Assembly: GCA_900543085.1 (NCBI GenBank)
Contig: UQQF01000046.1
Span: 1 to 17,007, forward strand
Length of the DNA stretch: 17,007 nucleotides
DNA from: an uncultured Eubacteriales bacterium
GTDB lineage: Bacteria > Bacillota > Clostridia > Oscillospirales > Oscillospiraceae
Direction of reading: 5' to 3'
Shown here: piece after piece, positions 14,346 to 17,007 of the stretch
How positions within the stretch are numbered: the stretch's first letter is position 1
Layout: the number at the start of each line of letters is the position of its first letter
The notes under the pieces: model-generated
Told to the model about the DNA's origin: nothing
Seen by the model: the letters and a program-made list of their open reading frames with translations, nothing else
The model's database searches: none
Made by a program: the position numbers and the translations under genes

Positions 14346-15944
14346 CTAGTCTGAAAATTTGATCGTCCATTCACTTATGTTGTAGAACACGTTGCTGCTT
14401 GTGACCTCTATTCCCGTTATAACGTTGCGGTGCGTTATCACCTCGTGGCGCTCAAAGCACACCGGGATAATCGGCGCGTTCTGCGCGATGTACAGCAGCA
14501 TCTGATAGCAGGTGCTCTGTCTGGTCAGGTCATCGGCGGCGAGGTAGTTGTTGATGTAGGTGGCGTAGTTCTCGTCGGCGATGTTGCCGTAGTTCATGCT
14601 GCCGTCCTCGGTGAGCAGCGCAGTGAGGTCGAAATCGGCGCCCAGCTTTACCTCGGCGTAGTACATGTCGAAGTCCCCGTCGGGCTGGCCGTCACCGTCC
14701 ATGTCCGCCAGCGCCGCCTGATAGTCCGCCCAGCTGAGCTCGCGCACGTTCACGGTGAAGCCTATGCTGGCCAGGTCGTCGGCGAGCTTGTTGCAGACGT
14801 CGCCCTTTCCGGCGCTCTGCGAGCAGACGATCAGGTCTATTTCCGCGTCCTGCATCACGCTGTAGCTGAGGTACTCAAGCTGGCCGTCGTTGTCCATGTC
14901 CGACACTCCGGCTGCGGTCAGCACCTGCTGGCACAGCGACATGTTATAGCTCAGCTGTGAGGCGACGCTCTCGTCGTAGAGCGGGCTCATAGGTGAGATC
15001 GGCAGCGCGCTGGCCACGGCGGAGCCCTGCATAAGGGTGTCGGCGGCATAGTCGCGGTCTACGGCCAGCGACATGGCGTAGCGCACATTCGGCATACTCA
15101 TCAGCGGGCTGGCCATGTTGAAGCCGAAGAAGTGCATGTTGGTCGTGGTGTAATAGCGCGTCTCGGTGTTGCCGCCGTAGCCGAGGTTGGAGGTGCTGGA
15201 GGTATCGTTGAGAACCAGGTCTATGTAGCTGTCCTCAAAGGCGGTGATTATGCTCTCCGTCTCGGTGTATTCCTTGAGGTACACCCTGTCCACCGGCAGG
15301 GTGCTGCCGTAGTTTTCAAAGGCCTGGACGTAGTCCGCGCCCTCCACGTACATGTACGGCCCGGTGCCCACGGGGCGCGTCTGGTTTGCCGAGCCGTCCT
15401 TTATCACCGGCACGGTCAGCAGATAGGGCAGCATGGTGTGCGCCTTGGTCGTGGAGATGTGGAAGGTCAGGTTGTCCGAGGCGCTGGCGCCGTACATGCA
15501 GATGAAGCGGCCCGAGTAGCGGCTTGTCCTGCGCGCGAGCGATATGGAATACGCCACGTCGTAGGCGGTCAGCGTGCTGCCGTCGTGCATGGGTATGCCT
15601 TCTTTTATGGTGAAGGTCCAGTACATGCCGTTGGCGGAGACTTCGTAGCTCTCTATTATCCTGCTGGTGAGGTTGTAGTTCTCGTCCAGCTCGAACACGT
15701 TGTCAAACACCAGCTGGGAGATGAGTATGTTGTTCACGTCATCCGTGGCATAGGGGTTGAGGCTGGCGGATGAGTTGTAGTTTAGCGAGAACACCTCGTC
15801 CGCGGCGTCGCCGATGCCCAGCTCCTCGCCCGGCAGCACGGCCACAGGCTCTGAAGATTCCGGCTCCGCAGTCTGTCCACAGGCCGTCAGCGTAGTCAGC
15901 AGCGCCATAGCAAGCGCCAGTATACGTATCTTTTTAGTCTTCAT
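14346..15944 (-). CDS. peptide-type ABC substrate-binding lipoprotein (SBP family 5), orphan
   Basis: The 532-residue lipoprotein has the lipobox LTAC (Cys22) and the extracellular solute-binding family 5 (OppA/DppA) fold. Visible marks are SLNPYATDD near the N-terminus, YWTFTIKEGIPMHDGSTLTAYDVAYS split across residues 108-133, the PVGTGPYMY segment (191-199) and FNMASPLMSMPNVRYAMSLAVDR in the second lobe. It carries two calcium-loop-like DxDxDG sequences, at 349-357 and 414-424. The ATG at 15944 has GGAG seven bases upstream; a GTG two codons earlier sits on that site. No permease or ATPase genes accompany it, so it must use transporter parts encoded elsewhere or act as a sensor. The ligand is unknown; oligopeptides, including cell-wall peptides, are plausible in this operon. 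Confidence 0.88.
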   Translation of the reverse strand: MKTKKIRILALAMALLTTLTACGQTAEPESSEPVAVLPGEELGIGDAADEVFSLNYNSSASLNPYATDDVNNILISQLVFDNVFELDENYNLTSRIIESYEVSANGMYWTFTIKEGIPMHDGSTLTAYDVAYSISLARRTSRYSGRFICMYGASASDNLTFHISTTKAHTMLPYLLTVPVIKDGSANQTRPVGTGPYMYVEGADYVQAFENYGSTLPVDRVYLKEYTETESIITAFEDSYIDLVLNDTSSTSNLGYGGNTETRYYTTTNMHFFGFNMASPLMSMPNVRYAMSLAVDRDYAADTLMQGSAVASALPISPMSPLYDESVASQLSYNMSLCQQVLTAAGVSDMDNDGQLEYLSYSVMQDAEIDLIVCSQSAGKGDVCNKLADDLASIGFTVNVRELSWADYQAALADMDGDGQPDGDFDMYYAEVKLGADFDLTALLTEDGSMNYGNIADENYATYINNYLAADDLTRQSTCYQMLLYIAQNAPIIPVCFERHEVITHRNVITGIEVTSSNVFYNISEWTIKFSD

Positions 15945-15959
15945 TTGCACTCTCCGGGT

Positions 15960-16772
15960 TCAGATTTCTATGACCGCGCACTGGCTCCCGCGCTGCAGGC
16001 CGTGCTTTGAGGTGTAGCGGTGAGACCAGTATTTGTCGTGCAGCTCCACGGTGCACTCGCGCGACACGGCTATGTTCTCCGGCCTGAGTCCCAGGACGCA
16101 CAGCCTGTGCGCCAGCGCGCCGCGCAGGTCTACGTAGTACTTTCCCTCGCGCCTGCCCGTGAATATGAACTCCTCCGCGTCGTGACCCAGCCAGGCGCGC
16201 ATCGCCTCAGGCACGTCGCCGTCCGTCTCGAAATTCGCAGTGCCTATGGCCGCGCCCATTGCGGCGCATATGTCCTCCGGCCGCGAGCCGAGCGAGCACA
16301 TTGCCTCGACGGCGGCGCCGATTATGTCCGCCACGGAGCTGCGCCAGCCGCAGTGCACGGCTCCCGCCGTGCCGTGCACGCCGTCGTACAGCAGCACCGG
16401 CACGCAGTCGGCCGTGAAGCAGAACAGCGGCAGGCCGCGCTCCGCCGTCACCACGGCGTCGCAGTCTACGTCCGAGTGCGTCTCCGGCGCGACGGCGTCC
16501 GCCATTGTCACCACGCGCACCTCCCGCCCGTGCACCTGCCGCGTGTACGCCGCCCGGCACACGTCTATGCCCAGCGCCGCGCCCAGGCGGCGGTAGTTGG
16601 CGGAGACGTTCTCATCCGGATCACCACGGCCAAAGCCCAGGTTCAGCGAAGCAAAGTCCCCCTCCGACACGCCGCCATAGCGCGTAGAAAAGGCGTGCTT
16701 CGCAGATATCACGTCAGCGGTCATGTAGACGAGGTCGCCAATGTTGTGTTCTTTGAATGTGTTAGAGGACAT
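15960..16772 (-). CDS. pgeF: PgeF/YfiH (YlmD) family purine nucleoside phosphorylase-type enzyme
   Basis: The 270-residue protein is a Cu-oxidase_4 (DUF152) family member. Its metal/catalytic residues are H81 in RQVHG, C123 in TADCVPVLL and H140 in VHCGWR. Bacterial members have been called laccase, peptidoglycan editing factor, and more recently purine nucleoside phosphorylase/adenosine deaminase. The frame is open 37 codons further upstream through the palindromic repeat, but ATG 16772 follows a perfect GAGGAGGT (16777-16784) at normal spacing and starts the family-standard N-terminus. It is the first gene of the minus-strand run and lies next to another nucleoside enzyme (cdd) and a wall peptidase. 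Confidence 0.88.
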   Translation of the reverse strand: MSSNTFKEHNIGDLVYMTADVISAKHAFSTRYGGVSEGDFASLNLGFGRGDPDENVSANYRRLGAALGIDVCRAAYTRQVHGREVRVVTMADAVAPETHSDVDCDAVVTAERGLPLFCFTADCVPVLLYDGVHGTAGAVHCGWRSSVADIIGAAVEAMCSLGSRPEDICAAMGAAIGTANFETDGDVPEAMRAWLGHDAEEFIFTGRREGKYYVDLRGALAHRLCVLGLRPENIAVSRECTVELHDKYWSHRYTSKHGLQRGSQCAVIEI

Positions 16773-16793
16773 TGTTACCTCCTCAAGGACGTT

Positions 16794-16848
16794 TCCTGAG
16801 GGATTTCTTTTTGTCTTGTCAAAAAGAAACCCCTCAGACTCCAAAGAG
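16794..16848. repeat. 55-bp hairpin-forming interspersed repeat, copy 2 (inverted)
   Basis: The reverse complement matches positions 1-55 at 49 of 55 bases. The stem is 16796-16813 with 16820-16837, again with one A/C mismatch (G-U in minus-strand RNA) at the same stem position. The conserved 11-base arm outside the stem (16838-16848) lies on the opposite side from copy 1. The hairpin sits in the presumed pgeF leader, nine bases upstream of its ribosome site. No T-tract follows. Confidence 0.85.
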
Positions 16849-17007
16849 AAAATCGCTTTTTGGGTTGGGAAGTTTGGGGACACGGGGAATAGTGGTCACC
16901 AAACAGGTTGGTATTTCAGGTTGCTATCCCTAAGATTTATGCCAGATTAGGGTGCCACTGTCTTACCGCGCGGACGACCACCCCAACTAATTACCCACGT
17001 AAGCGCT
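16849..17007. other. non-coding flank, no gene recognised
   Basis: A lower-G+C stretch upstream of pgeF and the repeat. It holds two CAGGTTG heptamers twelve to thirteen bases apart (around 16914-16925) and no convincing promoter. A short open frame runs off the window edge on the minus strand and ends at TAA 16947-16949, but it is too short to support as a gene. Confidence 0.4.

Noticed and set aside
16773..16883. Longer PgeF N-terminus
   Set aside because: The extension is translated from the palindromic repeat; a perfect ribosome site precedes the internal ATG at 16772, which gives the family's normal length.
16934..16955. Minus-strand TGGCAC...GGC resembling a sigma-54 promoter upstream of pgeF
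   Set aside because: The downstream GC doublet is shifted two bases from the required -12 position.
16964..16985. Minus-strand GGGGTGGT...CCGCGCGG resembling a T-box antiterminator motif upstream of pgeF
   Set aside because: The conserved T-box spacing and sequence are not met, no specifier stem or following terminator is seen, and pgeF is not a known T-box target.
16947..17007. Partial minus-strand open frame entering from the right window edge
   Set aside because: Nineteen open codons in one frame are expected by chance, and there is no recognisable family motif.

Overview
The window is a gene-dense, roughly 60% G+C stretch of a low-oxygen, Gram-positive (Bacillota/Clostridia) chromosome. 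It most resembles the high-G+C gut butyrate producers around Oscillospiraceae. That placement is an inference from content: a phosphate butyryltransferase-type enzyme and a butyryl/4-hydroxybutyrate CoA-transferase, four lipoprotein or S-layer-type export signals, strong GGAGG ribosome sites, SLH domains, a ferredoxin-type sulfite reductase, and heavy use of the isoleucine codon ATA despite the high G+C. No tRNA, rRNA, CRISPR array, phage gene or transposase was found.

Layout. (1) 1-2596: a ptb-like acyltransferase (minus) and a CoA-transferase (plus), divergently transcribed, representing two alternative exits from butyryl-CoA. (2) 2610-5955: an HD-domain hydrolase (plus) converging on a UPF0340/YwlG gene (minus). 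The YwlG gene is divergent from a DUF3048 lipoprotein-RarD transporter pair, and the two promoters overlap at their -35 boxes. (3) 6039-11947: a siroheme-centred block. A single-gene ferredoxin-type sulfite/nitrite reductase is followed, after two hairpins, by a tightly overlapped five-gene operon: substrate-binding lipoprotein, FecCD permease, ATPase, precorrin-2 dehydrogenase and a CobA-HemD fusion. The last two enzymes make the precursor of the reductase's siroheme cofactor. (4) 11958-12167: a 69-residue protein of unknown function on its own promoter. (5) 12300-16772: a minus-strand run of five closely spaced genes: pgeF, an orphan peptide-type binding lipoprotein, cdd, an SLH-anchored M15 D,D-carboxypeptidase and an orphan SAF-domain (UxaA/SuyA small-subunit-like) protein. 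It closes with a strong terminator.

A 55-bp hairpin-forming repeat occurs at both ends of the window (1-55 and 16794-16848) as an inverted pair with 49/55 identical bases. One copy abuts the ptb stop codon and the other lies in the pgeF leader. This looks like a dispersed palindromic element.

The best candidates for something not fully described are the linkage of a FecBCD-type importer with siroheme enzymes and a siroheme reductase, without hemA/B/C/L nearby; the promoter/hairpin arrangement in front of that operon; the palindromic element; and the envelope/nucleoside operon ending in an orphan SAF subunit. No clearly novel defence or mobile system is visible.
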